Part shown: positions 1 through 9,717 of the stretch, piece by piece
Layout: every line of letters begins with the position of its first letter
Position numbering within the stretch: the stretch's first letter is position 1
Assembly (NCBI RefSeq): GCF_002831585.1
Contig: NZ_CP025113.1
Span: 2,170,001 to 2,234,000, forward strand
Source: Bradyrhizobium sp. SK17
GTDB lineage: Bacteria > Pseudomonadota > Alphaproteobacteria > Rhizobiales > Xanthobacteraceae
DNA: 64,000 nucleotides
Reading direction: 5' to 3'
The notes under the pieces: model-generated
Seen by the model: only the letters and a program-made list of their open reading frames with translations
Database searches by the model: none
Told to the model about the DNA's origin: nothing
Translations under genes and position numbers: made by a program

Positions 1-2
1 AC

Positions 3-86
3 CGGGTGCCGGCCAAGGAATTGATCGAGCGCTTCCTGCCGCTGTTGCGCGAGGGCGCGGAGGATGTGAAGAGCCGGCTGTTGTAG
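3..86 (+). CDS. 3' end of an unidentified gene (partial)
   Basis: An open frame enters from the left edge and ends at a TAG at 84-86. The 27 visible residues end in EGAEDVKSRLL and look like an amphipathic C-terminal helix. This resembles the C-terminus of some IclR-type regulators, but too little is present to assign a family. It ends 38 bp from the stop of the convergent regulator gene. Confidence 0.4.
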   Translation, partial: RVPAKELIERFLPLLREGAEDVKSRLL

Positions 87-124
87 ATTTCGCTCGCAAT
101 GACGGGGATAGCTTGCGCCGAAGG

Positions 125-1033
125 CTACAGCGCGACGCTGCGCAGCCCAAAACTGCGCGCCTCGTTCTGAAGCACCGGCCGCACCGACTCGATCAGCCGC
201 GCGGCAGCGGCGTCGACCGATAGCCCGGCCGTATCCACCACCGCGGAGGCGCGGGCGTAGAGCGGCTCGCGGCTGACCAGGATGTTGCGCAATTCGGCCA
301 TCGCCGAGCGGTCGTCGGCCATCGGCCGCAGATCGCCCTGGCGGCGGACGCGGGCCATGTGCTCTTCCGGCTCGGCCTTCAACCAGATCGTGTAGAACGA
401 CGACAGGATCAGGTCGAAGGTCAAAGCCTCCGAGACGATGCCGCCGCCGGTCGCCAGCACCATCAATTCCTTGCGCGCCAAGAGTTGCGTCAGCGCGGCC
501 TGCTCCATGCGGCGAAAGCCTTCCTGACCGTAGAGCGCGATGATCTCGGCGACCGAGAGGCCGTTCTGCGCCTCGATCTCCTTGTTGAGCTCGACGAAGC
601 TCCAGCCGATCTTCTTCGCCAGCATCCGCCCGAGCGTGGTCTTGCCGGCGCCGCGCAGGCCGATCAGCGCGATGCCGGAGAATGAGGCGCGGCGCGGCGC
701 CAGCGGGCTGCTGCCGGCCAGCATGTCCTTGGCTTGCGCGATCTGGCTCGGCGACGCCTTGCGCAGCAGATCGCGGATCACGGCCCAATCGGGCACCGGC
801 TCGCTGGAGGGGATCAGGTCCTCGAGATGCGCGCCCATCGCGCCTGCGACACGGCGCAGCAGCACGATCGAGACATTGCCTTTGCCGCTTTCGAGCTGGG
901 CGATGTAGCGTTCGGAAATGCCGGAAACCTTGGCGAGCACCTTGCGCGACATGCCGCGCAAGGCGCGCATCGTGCGCACGCGCTGGCCAAGTTGTTCGAG
1001 GAAGTCGGTTTCCGGATCGTTGGCTGCGGTCAT
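125..1033 (-). CDS. boxR: BoxR/BzdR-type regulator: XRE helix-turn-helix fused to shikimate-kinase-like domain
   Basis: 302 residues from the ATG at 1033, preceded by AGGGATC. Residues about 12-75 form an XRE-type HTH (RTMRALRGMSRKVLAKVSGI). A linker follows, then a shikimate-kinase-like P-loop domain from about residue 120, with Walker A GLRGAGKTT at 125-133 and a TGGGIV stretch near 195-200. This architecture is the BzdR/BoxR family, which represses benzoate-degradation operons and is relieved by benzoyl-CoA; the kinase fold acts as effector domain rather than enzyme. It is divergent from the benzoate-CoA ligase gene. A longer open frame runs upstream to 1651 but lies antisense to the ligase and is not credible. 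Confidence 0.93.
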   Translation of the reverse strand: MTAANDPETDFLEQLGQRVRTMRALRGMSRKVLAKVSGISERYIAQLESGKGNVSIVLLRRVAGAMGAHLEDLIPSSEPVPDWAVIRDLLRKASPSQIAQAKDMLAGSSPLAPRRASFSGIALIGLRGAGKTTLGRMLAKKIGWSFVELNKEIEAQNGLSVAEIIALYGQEGFRRMEQAALTQLLARKELMVLATGGGIVSEALTFDLILSSFYTIWLKAEPEEHMARVRRQGDLRPMADDRSAMAELRNILVSREPLYARASAVVDTAGLSVDAAAARLIESVRPVLQNEARSFGLRSVAL

Positions 1034-1079
1034 GATCCCTGCGCGACACGAGTTTTCGGAAACATAATGCCGATAAGGA

Positions 1080-1122
1080 TTGACAGCAAGCCGAGCAAGT
1101 GGCTTTGTATGAATTATAATTC
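1080..1122 (+). promoter_or_regulatory. Divergent boxR/bclA control region
   Basis: The 141-bp gap between the two divergent starts is AT-rich compared with its surroundings. It contains TTGACA at 1080-1085 and a perfect 12-bp palindrome GAATTATAATTC at 1111-1122, followed by the GAGGAG ribosome site at 1163-1168 for the ligase. The palindrome is a candidate operator. A TGTATGAA at 1107-1114 resembles the TGCATGAA upstream of boxC. Promoter assignment is inference. Confidence 0.35.
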
Positions 1123-1174
1123 TTAAATTCACAGGAGAGGGAAGCGTGGCACGTCTGGGTCCGAGGAGCGTGGC

Positions 1175-2701
1175 ATGACTTATAACGCAGTCTCCTGGCT
1201 GCTCGACCGCAACGTCGATGAGGGCCGCGGCGACAAGGTCGTGTTCGACGACACGGTGTCGCAAATCACCTACGGCCAGTTGCAGCAGCAGACCCGGCGG
1301 GTCGGCAACATGCTGCGCCGGCTCGGCATCCGCCGCGAGGAGCGGGTCGCGATGATCATGCTCGACACGGTCGACTTCCCGATCGTGTTCCTGGGCGCGA
1401 TCCGCGCCGGCGTGGTGCCGGTGCCGCTCAACACGCTGCTGACCGCGGAACAATACGCCTACATCCTCAGTGATTGCCGCGCCCGCGTGCTGTTCGTCTC
1501 CGAGGCGCTGCTGCCGGTCGTCAAGGACATCATCGCGCGGATGCCGGACCTCGCGCATGTCGTGGTCTCCGGCAAGGACGCGCACGGCCACAAGAGGCTG
1601 TCGGACGAGATCGCGCGCGAGGGCGACGTATTCGAGACTGCGCCGACCCATGCCGACGAGCCGGCGTTCTGGCTCTATTCATCGGGCTCGACCGGGATGC
1701 CGAAGGGCGTGCGCCATCTGCATTGCAATCTCGCCGCGACCGCGGAGACCTACGCCAAGCAGGTGCTCGGCATCCGCGAAGACGATGTCGGCCTCTCGGC
1801 GGCAAAGCTGTTCTTCGCCTACGGCCTCGGCAATGCGTTGACCTTCCCGATGTCGGTCGGTGCCACCACGATCCTCAATTCGGAGCGGCCGACGCCGGCG
1901 GTGATGTTCGCGCTGATGAACAAGTATCACCCCAGCATCTTCTTCGGCGTGCCGACGCTGTTCGCGGCGATGCTCAACGACGAGGCGACCAAGGCGCAGG
2001 CCGCGGGCGATCGCCTGCGGGTCTGCACCTCGGCCGGCGAGGCGTTGCCGGAATCGGTCGGCAATGCCTGGCGCGCGCGGTTTGGGGTCGACATCCTCGA
2101 CGGCGTCGGCTCGACCGAGTTGCTGCACATCTTCCTGTCGAATGCGCCCGGCGACATCAAATACGGCTCGTCCGGCCGTCCGGTGCCCGGCTATAAGGTG
2201 CGGCTGGTCAACGAGGCCGGTGCCGATGTCGCCGATGGCGAGGTCGGCGAGCTGCTGGTCGACGCGCCCTCGGCCGGCGAGAGCTACTGGAATCAGCGCG
2301 CCAAGAGCCGCGCCACCTTCGAGGGCGCCTGGACCCGCACCGGCGACAAATACACCCGCGATGCCGACGGCCGCTACACCTTCTGCGGCCGCGCCGACGA
2401 CATGTTCAAGGTCTCGGGCATCTGGGTCTCGCCGTTCGAGGTCGAGAGCGCACTGATCACCCATCCCGCGGTGCTCGAAGCCGCCGTCGTGCCGGAGGCC
2501 GATCCGGAAGGCCTGTTGAAGCCGAAAGCCTATGTGGTGCTGCGGCCCGAGAGCTCGGCCACTGGTCTGCACGAGGCGCTGAAGGAGCACGTCAAGCAGA
2601 AGATCGGCCCGTGGAAATATCCGCGCTGGATCGATGTCGTCGACAATCTGCCGAAGACGGCGACGGGGAAGATCCAGCGGTTCAAGTTGCGAGAACACTA
2701 G
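1175..2701 (+). CDS. bclA: Benzoate-CoA ligase
   Basis: 508 residues, the usual length for benzoate-CoA ligases of the acyl-adenylate superfamily. The P-loop YSSGSTGMPKG lies near residue 170, the TGDKYTRD and GRADDMFKVSG motifs mark the hinge, and the C-terminal PKTATGKIQR carries the catalytic lysine (about K499). It activates benzoate with ATP and CoA in the cytoplasm, giving benzoyl-CoA, the substrate of the box pathway and the effector of BoxR-type regulators. GAGGAG sits 6 bp before the ATG. A downstream alpha/beta hydrolase and boxC/boxB support the pathway. A 4-hydroxybenzoate or other aryl-CoA ligase cannot be fully excluded, but context favours benzoate. Confidence 0.93.
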   Translation: MTYNAVSWLLDRNVDEGRGDKVVFDDTVSQITYGQLQQQTRRVGNMLRRLGIRREERVAMIMLDTVDFPIVFLGAIRAGVVPVPLNTLLTAEQYAYILSDCRARVLFVSEALLPVVKDIIARMPDLAHVVVSGKDAHGHKRLSDEIAREGDVFETAPTHADEPAFWLYSSGSTGMPKGVRHLHCNLAATAETYAKQVLGIREDDVGLSAAKLFFAYGLGNALTFPMSVGATTILNSERPTPAVMFALMNKYHPSIFFGVPTLFAAMLNDEATKAQAAGDRLRVCTSAGEALPESVGNAWRARFGVDILDGVGSTELLHIFLSNAPGDIKYGSSGRPVPGYKVRLVNEAGADVADGEVGELLVDAPSAGESYWNQRAKSRATFEGAWTRTGDKYTRDADGRYTFCGRADDMFKVSGIWVSPFEVESALITHPAVLEAAVVPEADPEGLLKPKAYVVLRPESSATGLHEALKEHVKQKIGPWKYPRWIDVVDNLPKTATGKIQRFKLREH

Positions 2702-2706
2702 CTCTC

Positions 2707-2829
2707 CGTCGTCCCGGCGAAGGCCGGGACCCATACGTCGCGGCGATTGTTTTGAGAGATGCTGTTCGACGGCTTTTGCGCAACAACCGAAGCCTGTGGT
2801 TATGGGTCCCGGCCTTCGCCGGGACGACG
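2707..2829. repeat. Palindromic intergenic repeat, family A (copy 1)
   Basis: Two arms of about 29 bp in inverted orientation (left from CGTCGTCCCGG, right ending CCGGGACGACG) enclose about 65 bp of variable sequence. The same arms recur at 22032, 25389, 30686, 32461, 33658 and 43361. The copy lies between bclA and the hydrolase gene. The small ORFs it creates in other frames are not genes. Confidence 0.85.
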
Positions 2830-2846
2830 ATGAGGAAGGGCCGATC

Positions 2847-3656
2847 ATGCAAAACCTAAACCCCAACGGCTTCCTCAGCATCGACGGCGCCGATCTCGAA
2901 TATCGCATGATCGGTCCGTCACCGGATGCCGCGCCGACCATCGTGATGCTGCACGAAGGCCTCGGCTGCATCGGGCTATGGGGCGACTTTCCGGAGAAGC
3001 TGCAAGCTGCGACCGGCGCCGGCGTGTTCGCCTATTCGCGTGCGGGATATGGCGCCTCAATGCCAGCGAAGCTGCCGCGTCCGGTCGACTACATGCATCG
3101 CGAGGCGCTCGACGTGCTGCCGAAGCTGCTCGATCGGATCGGCTTTCGCCGCGGCCTGCTGCTCGGCCATTCCGATGGCGCCTCGATCGCGGCGATCTAT
3201 GCCGGCGCGCATCAAGATCATCGGCTGCACGGGCTGGCGCTGCTCGCGCCGCACTTCATCGTCGAGGACATTTCGGTTCGGTCGATCGCCGAGATCAAGA
3301 CGGCGTACGAGACCACCAATCTGAAGGAGAAGCTGGCGCGCTGGCACAAGGATGTCGACAACGCCTTCCGCGGCTGGAACGATGCCTGGCTCGATCCGAA
3401 ATTCCGCGACTGGGATATTTCCGACTATCTCGCCTACATCCGCGTGCCCGTGCTGATCGTGCAGGGCGCGGATGATCAATACGGCACGATGCGCCAGGTC
3501 GAGATCGCGCAGGACGAATGCTATTGCCCGGTCGATGTCGCGGCCATTGCGGGTGCCGGCCACTCGCCGCACCGTGAGGCGCCCGTGGTGACGCTGGACG
3601 CGGTCACCGAATTCGCCCGCGCCGCGCTGCGCGACGACCCGGCACTGGCGGCCTGA
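2847..3656 (+). CDS. Alpha/beta-fold hydrolase of the benzoate cluster
   Basis: 269 residues from the ATG at 2847; the frame is open further upstream only through a palindromic repeat, so the internal ATG is preferred. The nucleophile elbow GHSDGAS, the acid-loop segment VQGADDQYG and the histidine in GAGHSPHRE form a complete Ser-Asp-His triad. Hydrolases of this type often lie in aerobic benzoyl-CoA clusters; a thioesterase or lactone/ring-product hydrolase role is plausible but not shown by sequence. It follows bclA in the same direction and is cut off from boxC by the insertion sequence that begins 62 bp after its stop. Confidence 0.85.
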   Translation: MQNLNPNGFLSIDGADLEYRMIGPSPDAAPTIVMLHEGLGCIGLWGDFPEKLQAATGAGVFAYSRAGYGASMPAKLPRPVDYMHREALDVLPKLLDRIGFRRGLLLGHSDGASIAAIYAGAHQDHRLHGLALLAPHFIVEDISVRSIAEIKTAYETTNLKEKLARWHKDVDNAFRGWNDAWLDPKFRDWDISDYLAYIRVPVLIVQGADDQYGTMRQVEIAQDECYCPVDVAAIAGAGHSPHREAPVVTLDAVTEFARAALRDDPALAA

Positions 3657-3780
3657 CATTTCCTGCCGGTGCTAGGCCATTGGCCCAGCGAGCGATTTTC
3701 CTGAACATGAAACAAAATGCACATTATAACCTTGACAAAGCAGAACACCACGGGTAGTTTTGTTCCATTGGAGCAACCCC

Positions 3781-4734
3781 ATGACCGACCTGCTGAAAAA
3801 TCCGATCTTCCTCGACGAGACCAAAGCCCGCGAATGGCTTGAGGCGCGCGTCTGGGCGAACGGCGTGACCTGTCCTCACTGCGGCAATGCCGATCAGGAC
3901 AAGATCACGAAGCTTGAGGGTAAGGCTCACCGTCCCGGCGTGTATCAGTGCAACGAGGCGGAATGCCGCCAGCAGTTTACCGTCACGGTGAACACGGTTT
4001 TCGAACGCTCCAAAATCCCGCTGACGAAGTGGCTTGCCGCGCTGTTCCTGATGACTGCTTCCAAGAAGGGCATCAGCGCGCATCAGGTCCATCGCATGCT
4101 TGGCATCAGCTACAAATCGACTTGGTTTCTGATGCACCGCCTGCGTGAGGCAATGCGCGTTGGTGGCTTGCTCCCGCCCATGGGCGAGGACGGCGGTGCT
4201 GTCGAAGTGGACGAAACCTATTTCGGCCGTCTCAAGGGCGTGAAGAAAGCCCGCGCTGGCGGCGCTCACAAGAACGCTGTCCTTTCGCTGCTGGATCGCG
4301 ACACGGGCCATGTCCGTAGCTTCCACGTTGCGACTGCGACCGTTGACGAGGTTGCGCCGATCGTTCGCGCCAACGTCTCGAAAGAGGCGCATCTGATGAC
4401 CGATCAGGCCAAGATTTATAAGAAACTCGGCGCCGAGTTTGCCAAGCACGACACGGTCAACCATCAAGAGGACGAATACGCGCGCCGTGAAGGCGATACG
4501 GTCATCACGACCAACACGATTGAAAGCTACTTCTCAGTGTTCAAGCGTGGCATGCGCGGCACCTATCAGCACTGCGCTGAAAAGCATCTGCATCGCTATT
4601 TGGCTGAGTTCGATTTCCGCCACAACAACCGAACCGCGCTTGGCGTGAACGATACCGAGCGCGCCCATGAGTTGGCGAAAGGCATCGTTGGCAAGCGCTT
4701 GACCTATCGACGGCCTAACCGCAACAATATTTAA
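3781..4734 (+). CDS. IS1595-family (ISXO2-like) transposase
   Basis: 317 residues from the ATG at 3781 with GGAG upstream. The N-terminus has a zinc ribbon (CPHC near residue 27 and CNEAEC near 58), then a linker helix region (ISAHQVHRMLGISYKSTWFLMHRLREAM is split here into ISAHQVHRML and KSTWFLMHRL). The catalytic DDE-type core shows VEVDETYFGR, LMTDQAKIY and TNTIESYFSVFKRG. The length and motif order match complete ISXO2-like transposases, so the enzyme looks intact. It moves the element by cut-and-paste at the terminal repeats. Confidence 0.95.
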   Translation: MTDLLKNPIFLDETKAREWLEARVWANGVTCPHCGNADQDKITKLEGKAHRPGVYQCNEAECRQQFTVTVNTVFERSKIPLTKWLAALFLMTASKKGISAHQVHRMLGISYKSTWFLMHRLREAMRVGGLLPPMGEDGGAVEVDETYFGRLKGVKKARAGGAHKNAVLSLLDRDTGHVRSFHVATATVDEVAPIVRANVSKEAHLMTDQAKIYKKLGAEFAKHDTVNHQEDEYARREGDTVITTNTIESYFSVFKRGMRGTYQHCAEKHLHRYLAEFDFRHNNRTALGVNDTERAHELAKGIVGKRLTYRRPNRNNI

Positions 4735-4781
4735 GCATAAAGCCAAGCGCTTCCTGCGCTGGCGCAACCGAAAGTATCGCT

Positions 4782-5030
4782 ATGGGTGAGCCGACTAAAG
4801 GAAACGTCGAACAGGTGCTCGGGAGCGCTATCAGCGTACCGATGACCATCATCATTAGTCTTGCTGATCTTTTGATCGCGAAGCAGGTAATTTCGCGGGA
4901 CGAGATGGCTTCGTTGTTGCAGCGGCTAGCAGAGAGTGCCCCTTCCCATGGCGCAAATGAGGGGATGGTGAGGATACTGCTAGAGGGGACATTGACGCGG
5001 TATCAAACGCCTCCCGAATCAGGCCACTGA
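4782..5030 (+). CDS. Hypothetical passenger protein of the IS1595 element
   Basis: 82 residues starting MGEPTKGNVEQVLGSAIS. No family is recognised. The middle is hydrophobic (PMTIIISLADLLIA) and the rest helical and acidic. It starts 47 bp after the transposase stop, in the same direction and inside the inverted repeats, so it moves with the element. A role in transposition or host interaction cannot be read from sequence. Confidence 0.55.
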   Translation: MGEPTKGNVEQVLGSAISVPMTIIISLADLLIAKQVISRDEMASLLQRLAESAPSHGANEGMVRILLEGTLTRYQTPPESGH

Positions 5031-5053
5031 CAATCCGGGCAATTTTTAATCCA

Positions 5054-5218
5054 TCAATCTGCATTGCGTTTGCCCTTTTTGGTCGATTTCCTGACCTTTG
5101 GCTTTGCTGACTCGCGATGCTGCGGAGGACTTTTCGCTACCACTTTCGCAGCGCGCTCGAAGCGTTCCCATGCGTCGGGATGAAGTTCGACTTCTTTTTT
5201 TTGAGGAGATTTCGCCAT
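5054..5218 (-). CDS. Small basic passenger protein (54 residues)
   Basis: 54 residues from the ATG whose complement is 5216-5218. An ELHPDAWERFERA motif is followed by a lysine/arginine-rich tail (KPKVRKSTKKGKRNAD). Small proteins with a HPDAWERFERA core are frequent in Rhizobiales genomes; their function is unknown to me. The start codon overlaps that of the divergent gene on the plus strand, so both starts share the four bases CATG. A longer frame to 5281 exists but overlaps that gene and lacks support. Confidence 0.6.
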   Translation of the reverse strand: MAKSPQKKEVELHPDAWERFERAAKVVAKSPPQHRESAKPKVRKSTKKGKRNAD

Positions 5219-5989
5219 GATATTCCGCCCGAATCCAGCCTTCGACAGGTTCACCGCTGAAGGTGCGCTTGTGGGGCGCATGTTATCATCCTTTGGCGAA
5301 ATCGAGGTCTCCCTTTGTAGAAACGCAGCGCAAGCAACGCTGCTTGGGGATACTCTTATGAAGGCCCTTTACGCCATCCGTACGACCTCAACCAGGATCG
5401 AGACAGCGCACCGATTGATGCAACCCTATTTCAAGCAACACGGCATCTTAGATGACTATCAGAACACCATGGATACCGTCTGGCACTGTCTCAAGATCAG
5501 GAATCAGTACGCGCATTGCAATTGGGGTGACAATCTCACCGCCGGATTATTCTTCGCCGATCTTCAAGTTTCAGCGGACAGCGACAATTTCAGCCACACT
5601 TGGAGGCATGTTGACGTGCCTCTGTTGGAGCAGCAGTTCACGTATTTTGGCTGGACGATGGAAATGATCGAATTCACGCATCACGAGATGGGGGTAAAGA
5701 TGGGACATATACAGTCCCACGTTTGGCCAAGGCCGAAAGTGCCAGCGCCAGCGCCTCTGCATAATCCTCCATACGAACACGTCCCGCCGTGGTTAAGCGA
5801 AGATGAGAAAGCCCTTCACTTAGCGCGTGCACTGGCAAGTCAAGGTGGCCCCCGACACCGACACCCGGACAACAGGCTCTCGACAAGGCTCGGGCGGAGA
5901 AACACGCCCGACAGGAAGAGCAGCGCCGAAAGAGCCGAGAGGGGGAGCAGAACGCAAAAGGACGTTCTGATCCACCTCCGGAACAATAG
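5217..5989 (+). pseudogene. Passenger ORF of the IS1595 element, apparently frameshifted
   Basis: A strong GAGGAG site precedes the ATG at 5217. Residues 1-205 read as a coherent soluble protein (FGEIEVSLCRNAAQ, DTVWHCLKIRNQYAHCNW) with no family I recognise. After the C5 run at about 5848-5852 the open frame becomes an unlikely Arg/Pro-rich string, runs through the right inverted repeat and stops at 6191 inside boxC. With one extra C the product continues as TPGQQALDKARAEKHARQEE and ends at the TAG at 5987-5989, inside the element. A one-base deletion or sequencing undercall is therefore likely. The unbroken frame as given spans 5217-6191. Confidence 0.6.
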
Positions 5990-6117
5990 CGGACGCGCCA
6001 GTCCCAGCCGAATCGACCGGGGCGGCTCCCATCTCAACACAATGCATTTGCTTTGTCATGGTTATAATGTGCAACAAAATGCATGTTTTTGCGTTTTGAA
6101 CTGGACTAGGTTGAAAA

Positions 6118-6135
6118 CATGCATTATTGTGCATG
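6118..6135. promoter_or_regulatory. Candidate BoxR operator upstream of boxC
   Basis: A perfect inverted repeat CATGCA-N6-TGCATG lies 45 bp before the boxC start. BzdR, the characterised relative of BoxR, is known to recognise TGCA-containing repeats next to A-tracts, and A/T tracts are present here (AAAAC before, TTATTG within). A further TGCATG at 6080-6085 straddles the insertion junction. Operator function is inferred. Confidence 0.5.
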
Positions 6136-6180
6136 AAGTCAACACGAACCATCACAACGAACAACAGGTAGGGGTGGCCC

Positions 6181-7869
6181 ATGGCTGGTGACGATCGCGT
6201 CCTTGCAGGCGGGGCGAAGTACATCGACTTCCAGACCGAGCCGTCGCGCTACCGGCACTGGAAGCTCGACGTCGCCGGCGACGTCGCGACGCTGACCATG
6301 GACGTCGACGAGAATGCCGGCCTGTTCGAGGGCTATCAGCTCAAGCTCAATTCCTACGATCTCGGCGTCGACATCGAGCTTGCGGACGCCGTGCAGCGGC
6401 TGCGCTTCGAGCATCCCGAGGTCAAGGTCGTGGTGATGCGCTCGGGCAAGAACCGGGTGTTCTGCGCTGGCGCCAACATCCGCATGCTGGCCGGCTCGAC
6501 CCACGCGCACAAGGTCAATTTCTGCAAGTTCACCAACGAGACCCGCAACGGCCTGGAGGATTCCAGCGAGAATTCCGGCCAGAGCTTCATCACCCTCGTC
6601 AACGGCACCGCGGCCGGCGGCGGCTATGAGCTGGCGCTCGCGACCGACCACATCATGATGGCCGATGACGGCGCCGCCGCCGTCGCGCTGCCGGAAGTGC
6701 CGCTGCTCGCGGTGCTGCCGGGCACCGGCGGCCTCACCCGCGTCGTCGACAAGCGCAAGGTGCGCCGCGACCACGCCGATTTCTTCTGCACCATCGAGGA
6801 AGGCATCAAGGGCAAGCGCGCGGTGTCGTGGCGGCTGGTCGACGAGATCGCGCCGAACTCCAAGCTCGAAGGCAAGCTTGCCGAGCGCGTCAAGGAATTC
6901 GCAGCGAAGTCGAAGCGCAATGGTGAGGGCAAAGGCCTCGCATTGACGCAGCTCGACCGCACCATCGACGACAGCGCGATCCGCTACGGCTTCGTCAGCG
7001 TCGACATCGATCGCGCCGCGCGCATCGCCACCATCTCGATCAAGGCGCCGGAAGCCACCGCGCCCGCCGACATCGACGGCCTGATCGCGCAGGGCGCTGC
7101 GTTCTGGCCGCTACAGGTCGCCCGCGAGCTCGACGATGCGATCCTGCATCTGCGCATCAACGAGCTCGGCATCGCGATGCTGGTGTTCAAGAGCCATGGC
7201 GACCGCGCCAATGTCGTATCTTATGACGCGTTCCTGGAGGCCAACAAGGCGCACTGGCTGGTCAACGAGGTCAGGCACTACTGGAAGCGCGTGCTCAAGC
7301 GCATCGACGTCACCTCGCGCACGCTGGTGACGTTGGTCGAGCCCGGCTCCTGCTTCGTCGGCACCTTGGCCGAGCTCGTGTTCGCCGCCGACCGCTCCTA
7401 CATGCTGATCGGCCAGAAGCAAGGTGATAACCGCCCGCCGCCGGCGATCGAGCTGACCGCAATGAATTTCGGGCCGTATCCGATGAGCCACGGCCTGACC
7501 CGGCTGCAATCGCGTTTCCAGGCCGACCCGTCGGATCTGGAGCGGGCGCAGGCCGCGATCGGCAAGGCGCTCGACGCCGAGGAGGCCGAAGAGCTCGGCC
7601 TCGTCACCTTCGCGCTCGACGACATCGATTGGGACGACGAGGTCCGCGTGTTCTTCGAGGAGCGCACCTCGTTCTCGCCCGACGGCCTCACCGGCATGGA
7701 AGCCAATCTGCGCTTCGTCGGGCCGGAGACCATGGAATCGAAGATCTTCTCCCGCCTGACCGCGTGGCAGAACTGGATCTTCCAGCGGCCCAACGCGGTT
7801 GGCGAGGACGGCGCGCTGCGCCGCTACGGCACCGGCCAGAAGGCACAATTCGACATGACGCGGGTCTAG
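6181..7869 (+). CDS. boxC: Benzoyl-CoA-dihydrodiol lyase (2,3-epoxybenzoyl-CoA dihydrolase)
   Basis: 562 residues, the length of BoxC, which is about twice a normal crotonase because it carries two enoyl-CoA hydratase-like halves. The first crotonase core has VFCAGANIRML near residue 97 and VNGTAAGGGYELALATD near 140. BoxC cleaves the epoxidised ring of 2,3-epoxybenzoyl-CoA with release of formate, giving 3,4-dehydroadipyl-CoA semialdehyde. AGGTAGGGG precedes the ATG. The gene is followed by boxB in the same direction. Its upstream region was rearranged by the IS1595 insertion, but about 100 bp of native sequence including a TGCA palindrome remain. Confidence 0.95.
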   Translation: MAGDDRVLAGGAKYIDFQTEPSRYRHWKLDVAGDVATLTMDVDENAGLFEGYQLKLNSYDLGVDIELADAVQRLRFEHPEVKVVVMRSGKNRVFCAGANIRMLAGSTHAHKVNFCKFTNETRNGLEDSSENSGQSFITLVNGTAAGGGYELALATDHIMMADDGAAAVALPEVPLLAVLPGTGGLTRVVDKRKVRRDHADFFCTIEEGIKGKRAVSWRLVDEIAPNSKLEGKLAERVKEFAAKSKRNGEGKGLALTQLDRTIDDSAIRYGFVSVDIDRAARIATISIKAPEATAPADIDGLIAQGAAFWPLQVARELDDAILHLRINELGIAMLVFKSHGDRANVVSYDAFLEANKAHWLVNEVRHYWKRVLKRIDVTSRTLVTLVEPGSCFVGTLAELVFAADRSYMLIGQKQGDNRPPPAIELTAMNFGPYPMSHGLTRLQSRFQADPSDLERAQAAIGKALDAEEAEELGLVTFALDDIDWDDEVRVFFEERTSFSPDGLTGMEANLRFVGPETMESKIFSRLTAWQNWIFQRPNAVGEDGALRRYGTGQKAQFDMTRV

Positions 7870-7878
7870 CGAATCCCG

Positions 7879-7984
7879 CCGTCATCCTGAGGTGCGAGCG
7901 CTTGCGAGCCTCGAAGGATGATCGGAGGCAAGAATGCCAGACAAGCATCCTTCGAGACGCGCTACGCGCTCCTCAGGATGACGG
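7879..7984. repeat. Palindromic intergenic repeat, family E
   Basis: Outer arms CCGTCATCCTGAGG at 7879 and CCTCAGGATGACGG ending at 7984 are exact inverses, with a second inner pair (CTCGAAGGATG and CATCCTTCGAG). It sits between boxC and boxB, where a transcript would form a long hairpin. Confidence 0.8.
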
Positions 7985-8031
7985 TTGAGCAAGACGCGAT
8001 ACGCACCGAAACGATACCAAGGAGCACGGCC

Positions 8032-9483
<1,452 letters not shown>

Positions 9484-9511
9484 AGGTTTCTCTCCTTAGG
9501 GAGAGAGCAGG

Positions 9512-9552
9512 AAGGGGCGAGCCGAAGAGGTCCCTGGCTCGCCCCTTTTTCC
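9512..9552 (+). terminator. Rho-independent terminator after boxB
   Basis: The arms AGGGGCGAGCC and GGCTCGCCCCT form an 11-bp stem with a 12-base loop, followed by a run of five T. It starts 28 bp after the boxB stop and marks the end of the box transcript. Confidence 0.85.
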
Positions 9553-9572
9553 TTTGTGTCGACCGCTCATTC

Positions 9573-9676
9573 GGTCATCACCCGCGAAAGCGGGTGATCC
9601 AGTATTCCAGAGACAGCAGAGCAGGATCGAGAGGCCGCGGCGTACTGGATGCCCCGGTCTAGCCGGGGCATGACAG
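9573..9676. repeat. Palindromic intergenic repeat, family B (copy 1)
   Basis: Two hairpins, TCACCCGC...GCGGGTGA and GCCCCGG...CCGGGGC, flank GTATTCCAGAGAC and GTACTGGAT segments that are themselves inversely related (ATCCAGTA / TACTGGAT). A second copy lies at 26596-26889 and carries an insertion. Confidence 0.8.
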
Positions 9677-9717
9677 TGGTAGATTGGCGCCTCGGGCCGA
9701 TCGTCGCGATACCTTGC

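Larger units (their letters stand above)
3719..6072 (+). mobile_element. IS1595-family insertion sequence with passenger ORFs
   Basis: The 2354-bp element is bounded by 24-bp terminal inverted repeats: 3719-3742, starting GCACATTATAACC, and 6049-6072 in reverse, 23 of 24 positions matching. It is flanked by the 8-bp direct repeat AACAAAAT at 3711-3718 and 6073-6080. Eight-base AT-rich target duplications are typical of IS1595. Inside are the transposase, an 82-residue ORF, a 54-residue ORF on the minus strand and a frameshifted plus-strand ORF. Base composition is visibly less GC-rich than the host. The element lies between the alpha/beta hydrolase and boxC and ends about 100 bp before the boxC start. 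Confidence 0.93.

Noticed and set aside
2611..2859. 82-residue frame between bclA and the hydrolase
   Set aside because: Made almost wholly of the family A repeat; RRPGEGRDPYVA-type strings are a known artefact of this repeat.
5990..6191. C-terminal extension of the IS passenger ORF into boxC
   Set aside because: It passes through the terminal inverted repeat and overlaps boxC; the natural stop is at 5987-5989 in the neighbouring frame.
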